The notes under the pieces are model-generated. The model searched no databases and was not told where the DNA came from. It saw only the letters and a list, made by a program, of their open reading frames with translations. A stretch of DNA of 64,000 nt from Phycisphaerae bacterium (lineage in GTDB: Bacteria > Planctomycetota > Phycisphaerae > Phycisphaerales > SM1A02), in NCBI GenBank assembly GCA_016795065.1, contig JAEUIU010000021.1, positions 216,993 to 280,992 on the forward strand, written 5' to 3'. Positions 1-8,431 of this stretch are shown here, piece by piece (the first letter of the stretch is position 1; each line of letters starts with the position of its first letter). The position numbers and the translations under genes were made by a program.

Positions 1-1502
1 TTGCCGCAGGCCCAGACTTCGTTCGGGCCGGTCGCCTCAACGCCTTCGAAGTGCACCGAGATGCCGTTGACCGAAGGCACCGGAGTCACCGTCCACGATG
101 TTCCGTCGAAGTGAGACGCAAATCCGGCTGCGCCGACCATCCAGATGTCGTCGTCGCTGATGACTTCCATCCCGCGAACGTTGATCGGCATCGATCCGTC
201 CGGCGCGTCCGGAGTTGTCCACTCCGCACAGTCCGCCAGCGGCGCTGGCGGATCGTTGCTTCCCGGCGCGGGCGGCGTTGGGCAGGCGGCGCCGGACACG
301 TCGATGTCCGCGACGACCATCGCATAGATCGCGCCGAGCGGCACGGAAGGCTCGCTCAACTGAGCCCGGAATGCCAGACGATGTCCAGAAAGGGCCCGGT
401 GGTTGAAGTCGATGTTGAGAAGTTGGCGACCATTCACCAGCATGCCAGTACGGGCGACCTCGAAGGCCGCGCCGTTGCCGATGCGAGCGACAAGGACCGA
501 GCCGGTCGGCGAGAGGGGCGAGCCGAGCGACGCTTGGTAGACGAGAAGATCTCCTTCCACCGCGGGTGCGCCGAAGCTGGACATCGCACCGCCGCCCGGG
601 GCGAGTTCGCCGTCGATCGCAACTTTCGATACCACGGTGGAGCCGAGCGGAGCCGAGAAGATGCCGACGCGGCCGCCGAAGCCGATGAAGCCGTTCTTGC
701 CGGTGAAGACGACGGTGGCGTCGTCGGTGTCACAATCGAACATGGCATCAAACTTCAGGTTCGACGTGCCCGGCATCGTGGTGTTCCAGTTGGCGACCAG
801 CGAGATCTGGTTGGTCAGCGAGTTCCAGGTGTAAGCGCCGCCGCCGGTGCCGCCCGGCTTGTTGCAGAGGGCGGTGAAGGCCATGTGGAGGTTGCCCATC
901 GCAGGCACGGCCGGCTCGGTCTTGATGAACGTCCCGCCGCCGGGTGCCGCGCCGCCGCTCGCGTAGACCTTGGCAGGTGTCGGATTGACGTACTCGACGA
1001 ACCAAGGGACCTCGAATCCGCCCTTGCCGACGAAAGCGGCACCGTTGGCGCCCATGGACGGCCGCGGATAGGGCGACGGCATGCCGGCGTGTGAGTCGAC
1101 AAGGGTGACGATGGTCGTCCCGTCGGTCCAGTAGAGGCCGTCGGCGTCGTTGGTGTTGCCGCCGGTGAAGGTCACCGCCCCGTCGCGCACCGCCGCATTC
1201 TGGAGCGAGTAGAAGTAGGTCATGAAGGCCTCGTTCGGCACGAGGTCATGCGAGTTCACCATGAGCTCAAACGGCCCGGAAAGGTCAGCGGGAACGGTGT
1301 AGATCCCGGTGAGATTCGTAGCCTTCCAGGTGCCGTAGAACGCGACGTCGTTCCCCCAAAGCGCCGGCGTATCGCCGATTCCGTCGATCGAGGTCGTCTG
1401 GTCGGTGAGCACCGTGTAGCAGACCGACTGGGCCGAGAGAGTCGGGGCGACGCTGGCGACGAGGATAGCGGTCAGAAGGGTCGACGGGAGGCAGGTGGGC
1501 AT
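1..1502 (-). CDS. Secreted protein of unknown function, 3' end beyond the window
   Basis: An open minus-strand frame runs from an ATG at 1502 to the window edge without a stop, about 500 codons. The N-terminus (MPTCLPSTLLTAILVASVAP, ending near a LSAQS site) reads as a Sec signal peptide. The first 350 residues are Gly/Thr/Asn-rich beta-type sequence of the sort found in planctomycete secreted proteins with repeated short strands (GNDVAFYGTW, GGAYTWNSLT, FTGKNGFIGFGG). After a Pro/Ala-rich linker (CPTPPAPGSNDPPAPLADC) come motifs such as SDDDIWMVGAAG, HFDGTSWTVTPVPS and ATGPNEVWACG. These look like the blades of a YCF48/kelch-like beta-propeller that continues off the window. No enzyme motif is visible. 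The start is weakly supported because there is no clear Shine-Dalgarno. The opposite strand is also open over this region but has an implausible Arg/His-rich composition. Confidence 0.75.
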   Translation of the reverse strand, partial: MPTCLPSTLLTAILVASVAPTLSAQSVCYTVLTDQTTSIDGIGDTPALWGNDVAFYGTWKATNLTGIYTVPADLSGPFELMVNSHDLVPNEAFMTYFYSLQNAAVRDGAVTFTGGNTNDADGLYWTDGTTIVTLVDSHAGMPSPYPRPSMGANGAAFVGKGGFEVPWFVEYVNPTPAKVYASGGAAPGGGTFIKTEPAVPAMGNLHMAFTALCNKPGGTGGGAYTWNSLTNQISLVANWNTTMPGTSNLKFDAMFDCDTDDATVVFTGKNGFIGFGGRVGIFSAPLGSTVVSKVAIDGELAPGGGAMSSFGAPAVEGDLLVYQASLGSPLSPTGSVLVARIGNGAAFEVARTGMLVNGRQLLNIDFNHRALSGHRLAFRAQLSEPSVPLGAIYAMVVADIDVSGAACPTPPAPGSNDPPAPLADCAEWTTPDAPDGSMPINVRGMEVISDDDIWMVGAAGFASHFDGTSWTVTPVPSVNGISVHFEGVEATGPNEVWACG

Positions 1503-1661
1503 AGGAGGCACTCGGATGTGGCAGCGCGCGTCCGTACCGCCGACCCGCAGAGAGGGCCAATCTGGCTCGCAGATACACGTTCCTGTCCATTCTCTCGAAT
1601 CCAGCCCCGAGTCACCATCTGCCGGTTGAAACACCTAGGACGCCTTCAGCAGACTGGAAGA

Positions 1662-1704
1662 ACGAGGGGCTGCGTGACCATTCTTGGTCGCGCAGCCCCT
1701 TCGT
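1662..1704 (-). terminator. Strong hairpin, likely terminator
   Basis: The arms are GGGGCTGCG-T-GACCA and TGGTC-G-CGCAGCCCC around a 4-nt loop (1681-1684). Only one position is mismatched, and further pairing at the base includes one bulge. The hairpin lies 57 bp past the stop of the 1761-2912 gene. On that strand it is followed by a short pyrimidine-rich stretch rather than a long T-run. Confidence 0.65.
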
Positions 1705-1760
1705 CCGCCCTGCTCTGTTCACTTCCGTGGCACAGCGGCTCATCCGATCTCGCAAACGGC

Positions 1761-2912
1761 TCAGTTGTTGCAATCCACGTCGATACTCAACTCGAAGTTC
1801 CCCTTCGCCCCGTTGTAGCCCGAGACGCGGACGAAGTAGAGGGTGGGCCCACCGAGCAGAAACTGGACGCGGCTCTTGCGGTTGAGGCCATCGATCTGGC
1901 AGCTCGGATCGGTGAAGTCATCGTTGCAGGCGACGAAGAAGCCCGGGCAGCCCCCTGGGCTCGAGGCCCAGACCGAAATCGTGGTATCGAAGTCCGTTCC
2001 CGCATGGCAGGTCGAGATCGTCACCAAGCCGTCCACGTGACCGCAGTCGCTGGCGAACATGTACCACTTCGCGACCGTGTCGCCGAGCGCGCAGGGCGAC
2101 TGGTCCTCGCCGGCGTCGTAGATCAGCGTGCTGCCTTCAAGGAACTCCGAATAGGTAATGCCAAGGTCGATCGCCTCGTTGCAGACGGCGCCGAGCGGGT
2201 CGAAGTCCAGGTGGAGCGTGCCTTCGCCGCTCCAGCCGATGTAGCCGCCGACGCGGATCTTGTACTCCTGGCCGGCGACGGTTGAGAAGGTGACGAGCGA
2301 CCCATTGCCGCAACCGGCATGGTCGTCGTTGCAGGCGACGATCTCAGTGTCGCTGAATTCGGAGATCGGGCATTGGGCGACCTGCGACCCGCTGGTGGTG
2401 TAAACGGCCAGTCGCGTGTCCCACGAGACGCCGCAGGTCGAGAGGGTGACCTCACCGGCCTCCGGGGCGATGAACGAGTACCAGACGTCCGCCGTCATGC
2501 TGTTGTAACCAAACTCGACGCAGCCCGAGCCAGCCGAGTACGGCGGCGCTTCGGTGCCCGCGCCGAATGTGCAGAAGGCGGTGTCCCCTTCAAAGATCGG
2601 AGCGGCGTTCTGGCAGAGGTCGTTCGACGGGATGCCCGCGCACGGGCCCCAGCTTCCCAGCAGGATGCTCAGGTCAGCGGCATCGGTGGTGCCGTTCCCG
2701 TCGAGGTCGGTGCCGGGCGAACCCCACCCACCAAGAAGCGCCGCGAGGTCGGCGGCATCGATGGAACCGTTCCCATCGAAGTCGGACGGGCAGGGACAGA
2801 AGAGGCCTGCAAGACCGCCACCGACCTGCTTGGCAATAGCGTTTGCGGGGGCGCCGCGCTCGGCGGCAGAAGCGATGGCAGCGACAAGAACGAGTGAGTT
2901 GATCGTGAGCAT
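1761..2912 (-). CDS. Secreted protein with N-terminal dockerin-like repeats and two jelly-roll-type domains
   Basis: The 383-aa protein begins with a hydrophobic signal segment (LTINSLVLVAAIASAA). Start 2912 is chosen over a 14-codon-longer frame because AGGAAGG lies about 6 nt ahead of it. Two tandem dockerin/EF-hand-like motifs follow at about residues 45-90: DFDGNGSIDAADLAALLGGW and DLDGNGTTDAADLSILLGSW. Most proteins in this window carry such repeats at the C-terminus, so the N-terminal placement is unusual. The rest is two copies of a Cys-containing module seen in planctomycete exported proteins (NDLCQNAAPI, DVWYSFIAPEAG, STCGVSWDTRLAVY, ACNDDHAGC, IRVGGYIGWSGEG; then CNEAIDLG, KWYMFASDCG, STCHAGTDFDTTISVW, ACNDDF, VRVSGYNGAKG). 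It resembles pre-peptidase C-terminal beta-sandwich domains. No catalytic site is visible. A binding or structural surface role is an inference. Confidence 0.85.
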   Translation of the reverse strand: MLTINSLVLVAAIASAAERGAPANAIAKQVGGGLAGLFCPCPSDFDGNGSIDAADLAALLGGWGSPGTDLDGNGTTDAADLSILLGSWGPCAGIPSNDLCQNAAPIFEGDTAFCTFGAGTEAPPYSAGSGCVEFGYNSMTADVWYSFIAPEAGEVTLSTCGVSWDTRLAVYTTSGSQVAQCPISEFSDTEIVACNDDHAGCGNGSLVTFSTVAGQEYKIRVGGYIGWSGEGTLHLDFDPLGAVCNEAIDLGITYSEFLEGSTLIYDAGEDQSPCALGDTVAKWYMFASDCGHVDGLVTISTCHAGTDFDTTISVWASSPGGCPGFFVACNDDFTDPSCQIDGLNRKSRVQFLLGGPTLYFVRVSGYNGAKGNFELSIDVDCNN

Positions 2913-3068
2913 GGGGGACCTTCCTGAGAGGGCCTCCCATCCGGGGAGGCTCACTAAGTATCACGCAAAGCGGACCGGGCGGGCGCAACGTCACAACGCG
3001 ATGCCGCGTCCAGATTCGATCCGGTTCCGTCCTGACGCCCTCGCCTCACCCGCCGCAGGTCGCACCGC

Positions 3069-3731
3069 TCACCGCCGCCGCAACGTCATCGCGTGAAACG
3101 GCCGGCCCTCGCGCTTGTACTTCCGCTCGAAGTTGGTCCCGACGACCTCGCCCTCGCCGGCGCTGGCAGGGCGCTCGAAGGCGATTCGCTCGAAGATGTG
3201 TGCGTTGCGGGTCGCGTGCTCCTCGTACCAGGCCCAGAGGTCGTCGTGGTCGGTGACGAGGCGCAGGTCGCCGTTGGGGACGAGCACGCGATGGAACTGT
3301 TCAAGCGTCGCGTCCTGGACGACGCGCCGCTTGTGGTGGCGGGATTTTGGCCAGGGGTCGCTGAAGTACAGGTGAATCACGCGTGTGCAGGCGTCGGGCA
3401 TCCACCACTTCACGAACTCGGTCGCATCGTGCCACATCACCTTCACGTTGGTGAGCTGATGACGACGTATGCGATCCGCCGCGTATCGGTAGAACTCGCC
3501 GGTCCATTCGATGCCAAGGAAGTTCGTCTCGGGCTCGAGCTCGGCCTGCTGGAGAAGAAACGTGCCCTTGCCCGAGCCGATCTCCAAGTCGAAAGCTCGC
3601 TCGGGGTGCGCGAACCATTGCCGTGGGTCGAGCCGCTCCTTGCCGGACGGGTCAAACGACGGAAGATCGTCGCGGCTGATGCCGACGGCGCCAACGTCTA
3701 ACTTCTTCCCTCGCGAGAGCCCAAACGACAC
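3069..3731 (-). CDS. trmB: tRNA (guanine-N7-)-methyltransferase TrmB
   Basis: It methylates N7 of G46 in tRNA using S-adenosylmethionine. The SAM-binding motif I is LEIGSGKGTFLLQQ. The diagnostic TrmB stretch YFSDPWPKSRHHKRRVV and the C-terminal GTNFERKYKREGRPFH are present. The 220-aa length fits the family. I chose a GTG start at 3731, one base after the stop of the upstream hydrolase gene. The frame is open further to a TTG at 3797, but that extension overlaps the hydrolase tail and adds only a basic, Pro-rich stretch. The tight spacing suggests translational coupling to the hydrolase. Confidence 0.93.
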   Translation of the reverse strand: MSFGLSRGKKLDVGAVGISRDDLPSFDPSGKERLDPRQWFAHPERAFDLEIGSGKGTFLLQQAELEPETNFLGIEWTGEFYRYAADRIRRHQLTNVKVMWHDATEFVKWWMPDACTRVIHLYFSDPWPKSRHHKRRVVQDATLEQFHRVLVPNGDLRLVTDHDDLWAWYEEHATRNAHIFERIAFERPASAGEGEVVGTNFERKYKREGRPFHAMTLRRR

Positions 3732-3732
3732 G

Positions 3733-5733
3733 TTAGGTAGTTCCCTTCGGAGCCTGGGCGGGGGCGGCTTCTGGTTGGGCTTCTGGCTTCTCTTCAACCT
3801 TGCCTTCGGGCTTCGCCGGCGGCGGCGATGGGGCCGGCGTCCTCGCCTTCGGCTTGATCGACTGGAGCGACGGGTCGTTCGCCTTCGCGACCACCCACTC
3901 CACCAGTTCCTTCAGAGCGGCCGGATCGAAGGTCGTCTCGATCGTGCCGTACTCATCCAGCGAGCCGGTTGTGGCCGGCTGGAAGAGGTGATTCAAATTC
4001 GGGAATCGCTTCACGGTCAACGGAACGTTGCCCGCCTTGGCTGCGGCCTCGATCGCAGGCAGGTTCTGGTCGGCATCAACCTGGACATCGAGCCCGCCCT
4101 GCATCGCGAGCACAGGAATCGGCAGGGCCGTGATCCAACCGCGCGGATCATGCGATGCGAACGTGCGCATCCAAGCCGAGCCCAGTTCCGCTGTCGCGGC
4201 TGCCGTCATTTGTTCAAGGTCCACGTTGGGCATCGCCTGGCCGTGCGCCTGGGCAATATCCAATTGCCTCGCGACAAGCAGGCGAACGAGCGGTGTGAGC
4301 TCCTCGTTGGTCTTCTCCTCACGCAACGCGTTCATGGCCGCGATCTGAAGGACCGAGACACTCTCGATCTCCTCGGCCGTGGCGCCTCCGGATGCCATGA
4401 GCTTTCGCATCTGGACCTCAAGCACCTCGGCCCCGGAGACGCCCGGACCGGCGAGGAGGACGACAAAGCGCACCGCGGTGGCCGGATCGCCCTCCTCCCA
4501 TTGCCACTTCGCCACCATCGGTGCAATCAGGCCGCCCTCGCTGTGGCCGATGATGCCGATACGCGACGGATCGATGTCGGGTTGACCTCGCAGCCATTCG
4601 GTCGCCTCGTCGCAATCGGTCGCAAAATCGTGCGAGGTGGCGGAGCTGAAGTTGCCCGTTGACTTGCCGACGCCGCGATCGTCGTAACGCAGCACCGCGA
4701 TGCCGGCTCGGCTGAGGGCATCAGCCAAGATGAGGAAGGGCTTGTGTCCGAAGATGGTCTCATCGCGATCTTGCGGCCCGCTGCCGCTGACAAGAACGAC
4801 GGCCGGAAGCCTTGGTGAAGGCTTCCCATCGGCCGCCGCCGGTCGCGGCGGGAGCGTGAACGTTCCTGCAAGCGTGTGGCCGAATCGGTGTGGGATCGTC
4901 ACTTCGCGAATGGCGTACGGAAATGGCGGCACCGGCAGTTGCGGCCGAGCCAATCCGCTGACCGCCTTATCGCCAGCCCTCGAGAGCGAGATCGGGAAGC
5001 TCATGCCGGCCTGGCGCATCTCGCCGACGAGGAGTCCCTCCTTCGGCGTCACCTCAATGACCGCTTCCGCGCCGACTGGGATTCGAATCGTGAGCTTCCC
5101 CGCCTCGCCCTTCGTCACCATCGTCGGGAAGCCTTCGAGCGATTGCATCGGGATGTCGATCGCCCCCAGCGGACCGAACGTCGGATGCTCCGCCACCGTG
5201 ATGGCGAACGGCAGCTTCGTGCCACCGACGTCGAGCGTTCCCTCCCATCGTTCATGGCCCGGCGTCGTCTTCGCGTCGCCGGTTCGCTCCAATGTGAACG
5301 GGACCTTGAGCGGGTCGCCTTGGCCGCCGGAGAGCGTCAGTTCACCGGCATAGGACTTGCCATCCGCGGCGACCTCGCCCTGGAACTGGCCCGAGAGGCC
5401 CGCGGCCTTCAGGGTCAACGCGAGCTTCGGACCTTCGAGCGAGACCTCCTGCGCCTCCTGCTTCAAGGCCATTGCCTGCGGCAGGGTGACGAGGGCGACA
5501 CCGTGGCCACCCTCCAGTCGAGCCTCGATGCGAACGAAGAGGGCGCCATTGCCAGCGAGCACCATGCCTTGCCAGATGCCTTCGGCCGACGGACCAGCGG
5601 TCGGCGGCTGCGCTGCGGTCGCCGCTGCCGGCGCCGGCGGGTCCGCCAGGCTGCCTTCGTGAACGGCGCCGACGACGAGACAGAGGCCTGTCGAGAGCGA
5701 CGCGAGCACGTGAGCGGTCGGAAGCGGAAGCAT
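3733..5733 (-). CDS. Exported alpha/beta hydrolase (esterase/peptidase-like)
   Basis: The 666-aa protein starts with a signal-like segment (LPLPTAHVLASLSTGLCLVV). A region of about 270 residues follows, with beta-rich repeats (EGIWQGMVLAGNG; RWEGTLDVGGTKLPFAI) that look like two lipocalin-like or DUF-type sheets. The hydrolase fold starts near residue 310 with VVLVSGSGPQDRDE. It has the oxyanion-region sequence LRYDDRGVGKS, the nucleophile elbow GHSEGG, an acid candidate in MQGGLDVQVD and a His in FPNLNHLFQP. The C-terminal 40 residues are Pro/Ala/Glu-rich. The family resembles acyl esterases and S9-like hydrolases that follow an N-terminal beta domain. The substrate is unknown. Start 5733 is favoured over 5790 because it gives a signal peptide and has AGAGG about 8 nt upstream. 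Confidence 0.85.
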   Translation of the reverse strand: MLPLPTAHVLASLSTGLCLVVGAVHEGSLADPPAPAAATAAQPPTAGPSAEGIWQGMVLAGNGALFVRIEARLEGGHGVALVTLPQAMALKQEAQEVSLEGPKLALTLKAAGLSGQFQGEVAADGKSYAGELTLSGGQGDPLKVPFTLERTGDAKTTPGHERWEGTLDVGGTKLPFAITVAEHPTFGPLGAIDIPMQSLEGFPTMVTKGEAGKLTIRIPVGAEAVIEVTPKEGLLVGEMRQAGMSFPISLSRAGDKAVSGLARPQLPVPPFPYAIREVTIPHRFGHTLAGTFTLPPRPAAADGKPSPRLPAVVLVSGSGPQDRDETIFGHKPFLILADALSRAGIAVLRYDDRGVGKSTGNFSSATSHDFATDCDEATEWLRGQPDIDPSRIGIIGHSEGGLIAPMVAKWQWEEGDPATAVRFVVLLAGPGVSGAEVLEVQMRKLMASGGATAEEIESVSVLQIAAMNALREEKTNEELTPLVRLLVARQLDIAQAHGQAMPNVDLEQMTAAATAELGSAWMRTFASHDPRGWITALPIPVLAMQGGLDVQVDADQNLPAIEAAAKAGNVPLTVKRFPNLNHLFQPATTGSLDEYGTIETTFDPAALKELVEWVVAKANDPSLQSIKPKARTPAPSPPPAKPEGKVEEKPEAQPEAAPAQAPKGTT

Positions 5734-5796
5734 GCGAGGCACCTCTCGGATGAGACATCGAGCGGGACGCACCGTGCGAATCCGACCCAACGTAGC

Positions 5797-6168
5797 TCAC
5801 TCGGGATCGTATTCGATGCGCTGGGCGATCCGATTGTCGGGCGTGCAGAGCACCACCTTCGGCCGGTGCGTCCGCATTTCCTCGTCGGTCATGAGGGCGA
5901 AACTCATGATGAGGACGACATGGCCGATGCCGCAGAGCTTGGCCGCCGCACCATTGACGCCGACCACCCCGGTCCCCCGCTCACCCTTGAAGATGTAGGT
6001 CTCGAAGCGATTGGCATTGTCGACGTCGGCCACAAGGACCTTCTCGTTGATCCGCAGACCAGTTGCATCGAGAAGATCGGGGTCGATCGTGATCGAGCCC
6101 ATGTAGTCTGGGTTGCAGTGGGTCACCGTCGCCCGGTGGATCTTCGCGTAGAGCACTTCGCGGAGCAT
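5797..6168 (-). CDS. panD: Aspartate 1-decarboxylase
   Basis: PanD makes beta-alanine from L-aspartate for pantothenate and coenzyme A. The 123-aa proenzyme is full length. The self-cleavage site is Gly24-Ser25 within CNPDYMGSITID, where the Ser becomes the pyruvoyl cofactor. The conserved GERGTGVVGVNGAAA and VVLIMSFALM segments are present. It lies 31 bp downstream of rsfS on the same strand. No other pantothenate gene is in the window. Confidence 0.96.
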   Translation of the reverse strand: MLREVLYAKIHRATVTHCNPDYMGSITIDPDLLDATGLRINEKVLVADVDNANRFETYIFKGERGTGVVGVNGAAAKLCGIGHVVLIMSFALMTDEEMRTHRPKVVLCTPDNRIAQRIEYDPE

Positions 6169-6199
6169 GCTGATCCCGACCTCTTCTCAATCGGCCAAT

Positions 6200-6898
6200 T
6201 CAGTCGATGTTGGTCGTTCGGGTCCGCCGGCTCTTCGCCGGGGCCTTCTTGCTCGAGGCAGGCGAGCGTGACGTGCCCGAACCTGATTTGGAGGATCCCG
6301 TTCGCGGGGAGGCTCCTGCTGCCTTGGACTTGGAGTTCGACTTGGTTGTCGACTTGGTTGTCGACTTGGTTGTCGACTTGGAGTTCGACTTGGTCGTCGG
6401 CTTGGACGCCGCCTTGGAAGCGGACTTCTTCGTCGGCGCTTCCTTCGCGGGCTTGGTGACCTTCGGGGTCACGGCTGCCGCTGCTGCCGCGCCGGTCGCC
6501 CCGGCCGCGCCTGCTGGCTGCGCTGAACGTTTCCAATCGATCCGTCGAGCCTGCGACCACATGAGTTCAAGGTCGTAGTAGAGACGCTGCTCAGGTTCGA
6601 AGAGGTGCACCACCACATCCACGAAGTCGACCACGATCCAGGTCGTGCCGTCATCACGATTGGAACGGAAGGCCGACATCCCCACCGAGGCGCCCAAGTC
6701 GGCGACATCGGCCGCTACTGACTTCATCTGACGTTGGCTGGTGCCGCTGCCGATGACGATGTAGTCGCAGACCTGGCTGTGGCCCTGCACATCGAGGAGA
6801 ACGACCTCGGTGCACTTGAGGTCAGTCAGCAGCCGGGCCGCCTCGACGGCGAATCCGCGAACCTGTTCTGGGTCTGCGTTGGAGTAGGTACGGGTCAT
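6200..6898 (-). CDS. rsfS: Ribosomal silencing factor RsfS with repetitive Lys/Ser/Thr tail
   Basis: Residues 1-115 are a standard RsfS/Iojap domain (EVVLLDVQGHSQVCDYIVIG, GTSQRQMKSVAADV, DDGTTWIVVDFVDVVVHLF, YYDLELMW). RsfS binds uL14 and blocks subunit joining in starvation. Family members are usually about 105-130 aa, whereas this one has 232. The extra residues are low-complexity Ala/Lys/Ser/Thr sequence with tetrapeptide repeats (KSTT, KSNS) from a 12-nt DNA repeat, ending in a basic SKKAPAKSRRTRTTN. Start 6898 is chosen because the upstream 55 codons have no RsfS similarity. The tail is highly basic and may bind RNA (inference). Confidence 0.92.
   Translation of the reverse strand: MTRTYSNADPEQVRGFAVEAARLLTDLKCTEVVLLDVQGHSQVCDYIVIGSGTSQRQMKSVAADVADLGASVGMSAFRSNRDDGTTWIVVDFVDVVVHLFEPEQRLYYDLELMWSQARRIDWKRSAQPAGAAGATGAAAAAAVTPKVTKPAKEAPTKKSASKAASKPTTKSNSKSTTKSTTKSTTKSNSKSKAAGASPRTGSSKSGSGTSRSPASSKKAPAKSRRTRTTNID
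6327..6398. repeat. 12-bp tandem repeat inside rsfS
   Basis: There are six consecutive units of GACTTGG(T/A)(T/G)(G/T)TC. Three are identical (6339-6374) and the flanking ones differ at two or three bases. The array encodes the KSTT/KSNS repeats of the RsfS tail. It is in frame, so unit gain or loss would change tail length without breaking the gene. Confidence 0.9.
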
Positions 6899-7086
6899 GG
6901 GCGGCACACTGACAGGACATCCGACTTGGCCCGATCCGAGGTAGGCGGACCGGGCATCGCTCAGCGCGAGAAGAGTAGGGCTGCCAAACGTCGCCGCTGC
7001 GCGCCACGGAGCGTATGCGCCTGAGCGTGACGACAGGCCGTTCAGGCCGGTGTGATCTGACAATTGACCCGAAACCGGTCGGGCTG

Positions 7087-7440
7087 TTAGCCGCGAGGAC
7101 CGCTGCGACCGCCGCCGCTACGGCCACCGCCGCTGCGACCGCCACCGCTTCGACCACCACCGCTGCCGCCACCGCTGCGAGCGCCGCCACGACCACCGCC
7201 GCTGCCGCCACCAGCACGCGGACCGCTGCTGGAGCCGCCGGCGGAACCGCTGCGACCACCGACCATCATGCTACGGGGCTCGGTCCGACGGGCATCGCGA
7301 CGACGACGCTCGGAGGGCTTCTCGTAGTACTGCTTGCGCTTCACGTCCTTGGTGAGGCCTTCCTTCTCGCAGACCTTCTTGAAGCGCCGGAGCATCTGCT
7401 CGGCAGTCTCGCCCGCGCGGGCCTTGATTCGAATCGCCAT
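7087..7440 (-). CDS. rpsU: Small ribosomal subunit protein bS21 with Gly/Ser/Arg-rich tail
   Basis: The first 57 residues match bS21 (MAIRIKARAGETAEQMLRRF, then KKVCEKEGLTKDVKRKQYYE and a basic SERRRRDARR). bS21 lies near the anti-Shine-Dalgarno end of 16S rRNA and helps initiation. The protein has 117 residues, while bS21 is normally about 58-71. The last 55 are GGRSGGG-type repeats resembling RGG RNA-binding tails. Start 7440 has GAAGGT about 6 nt ahead. A longer frame upstream is open but not protein-like. Confidence 0.93.
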   Translation of the reverse strand: MAIRIKARAGETAEQMLRRFKKVCEKEGLTKDVKRKQYYEKPSERRRRDARRTEPRSMMVGGRSGSAGGSSSGPRAGGGSGGGRGGARSGGGSGGGRSGGGRSGGGRSGGGRSGPRG

Positions 7441-7803
7441 GCGTGAACCTTCGTAGAAGCTTGAAGCCAATCGGCTTCCGACAGATGCGGAACGGCCGAC
7501 GATCCGGATCGCCAGCCTTGTCCATGATGGATCAAACGGCACCCCGGGCAACCGGAGGACCGACGCGACCGAACCCGCCCCCTCCTGTCCAGCCCGCTGG
7601 GGGCCGCCGAGGGACCGAGTCCTTTGAAGCGAGCCGAACAGTAGAACGGATTCCCAATGATTTCGCAAGGCATGGGCGAGCAGCAGCCGGGAAACCCCTT
7701 CGGGCCGGGCTTGGCGGGGGTCGGGAGGACCGCGGGGCCAGTCAGTGCTCGCGGCGAAGTCCCAAACCCCGAGCTCCCTTCCCGAGGGTGGCCGCGTCAG
7801 AGG
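7441..7803. other. Gene-poor stretch between rpsU and the GNAT gene
   Basis: This is the upstream region of rpsU and, with the hairpins at 7804-7839, the 3' flank of the acetyltransferase gene. Several open frames cross it, but none has protein-like composition or a ribosome-binding site. It presumably holds the rpsU promoter, which I could not place. Confidence 0.5.
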
Positions 7804-7839
7804 GGGGCTTTCGCCCCGTCTTCTCCCTGACTGTCAGGG
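7804..7839 (-). terminator. Double hairpin at the 3' end of the GNAT gene
   Basis: Two hairpins are adjacent: CCCTGAC-T-GTCAGGG at 7825-7839, which contains the gene's TGA stop, and GGGGC-TTTC-GCCCC at about 7804-7816. Together they can stop transcription of the minus-strand acetyltransferase gene. The T-tract is poor. Confidence 0.5.
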
Positions 7840-8370
7840 CCATTCACTCGCCCCGCTTGGGCGATCGGAGCCAGAACCCGACGCTTCTCCAATGACCCGA
7901 TGCATGATGAGGGCATCCACGAAGCCTCGCGTCGGGTGGTGGTAGGCGCCCGGCGAACATCCGATGATCGAGAAGCCGAGCCGCTTCCATAACTCGACTG
8001 CCCGCTGGTTTGTGCTGACGACAAAATTGAACTGCATCGCCCGGAAGCCTCGCTCCTCGGCCCGTTTGAGGCTGTGCAGGCACATCGCGCTGGCAACCCC
8101 GCTCCCCCACGCGCTCGGCAGGACCATGTAGCCGGCATTGGCAACATGACTGCCTGGCCCCAATTGGGCCGGGCGGATGAAGTAGGTCCCGACGACCTGG
8201 CCATCGCGATCGGCCACCCAAGTCTCCATCGCCGGGGCAAGCCAGAAGGCCAAGGCCGCGTCGCGGGTCCAGTCTCGTGGCAACGCCCACGTTTCTCCCG
8301 CACGGGCGGTGGGCTCGATGATGCGCCATAGCGCATCGTGATCCTGCGGGTTGGCCAAGCGTATTCGCAT
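7834..8370 (-). CDS. GNAT-family N-acetyltransferase
   Basis: The 178-aa protein has the GNAT fold signature. A strand-turn-helix around acetyl-CoA is seen at VANAGYMVLPSAWGSGVASA (a degenerate Q/RxxGxG/A loop), followed by FNFVVSTNQRAVELWKRLGF, the typical N-x-R-A-x-x-L-W helix. The acceptor substrate is unknown. It is transcribed away from the NYN gene across a 61-bp gap. It has no Shine-Dalgarno but has a TAGCAT box 6 bp ahead of the ATG. Confidence 0.88.
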   Translation of the reverse strand: MRIRLANPQDHDALWRIIEPTARAGETWALPRDWTRDAALAFWLAPAMETWVADRDGQVVGTYFIRPAQLGPGSHVANAGYMVLPSAWGSGVASAMCLHSLKRAEERGFRAMQFNFVVSTNQRAVELWKRLGFSIIGCSPGAYHHPTRGFVDALIMHRVIGEASGSGSDRPSGASEWP

Positions 8371-8376
8371 GGAGGC

Positions 8377-8425
8377 ATGCTACCGGTGCACCGTTTGGGT
8401 CGATCGATTGGGCATCCGCTACCCT
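8377..8425. promoter_or_regulatory. Divergent -10 boxes with leaderless spacing
   Basis: The minus strand has TAGCAT at 8382-8377, six bases before the GNAT ATG. The plus strand has TACCCT at 8420-8425, six bases before the NYN ATG. Both fit a TAnnnT -10 element placing the transcription start at or next to the A of ATG. No convincing -35 is visible on either side. Confidence 0.45.
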
Positions 8426-8431
8426 CCCCTC

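Noticed and set aside
51..1094. A 347-codon plus-strand frame at the left edge
   Set aside because: It is Arg/His/Asp-rich with no recognisable motifs. The minus strand has a signal peptide and natural sequence running to the window edge.
3732..3797. Longer trmB start at TTG 3797
   Set aside because: It would overlap the hydrolase gene by 65 bp and add a low-complexity basic peptide. The GTG at 3731 directly follows the upstream stop.
5075..5100. tRNA T-arm-like GATTCGAATC
   Set aside because: It lies inside the hydrolase coding frame, with no acceptor or anticodon stem around it.
6327..6398. CRISPR-like array
   Set aside because: The units are 12 bp with no spacers, contiguous and in frame within rsfS, so it is a coding tandem repeat.
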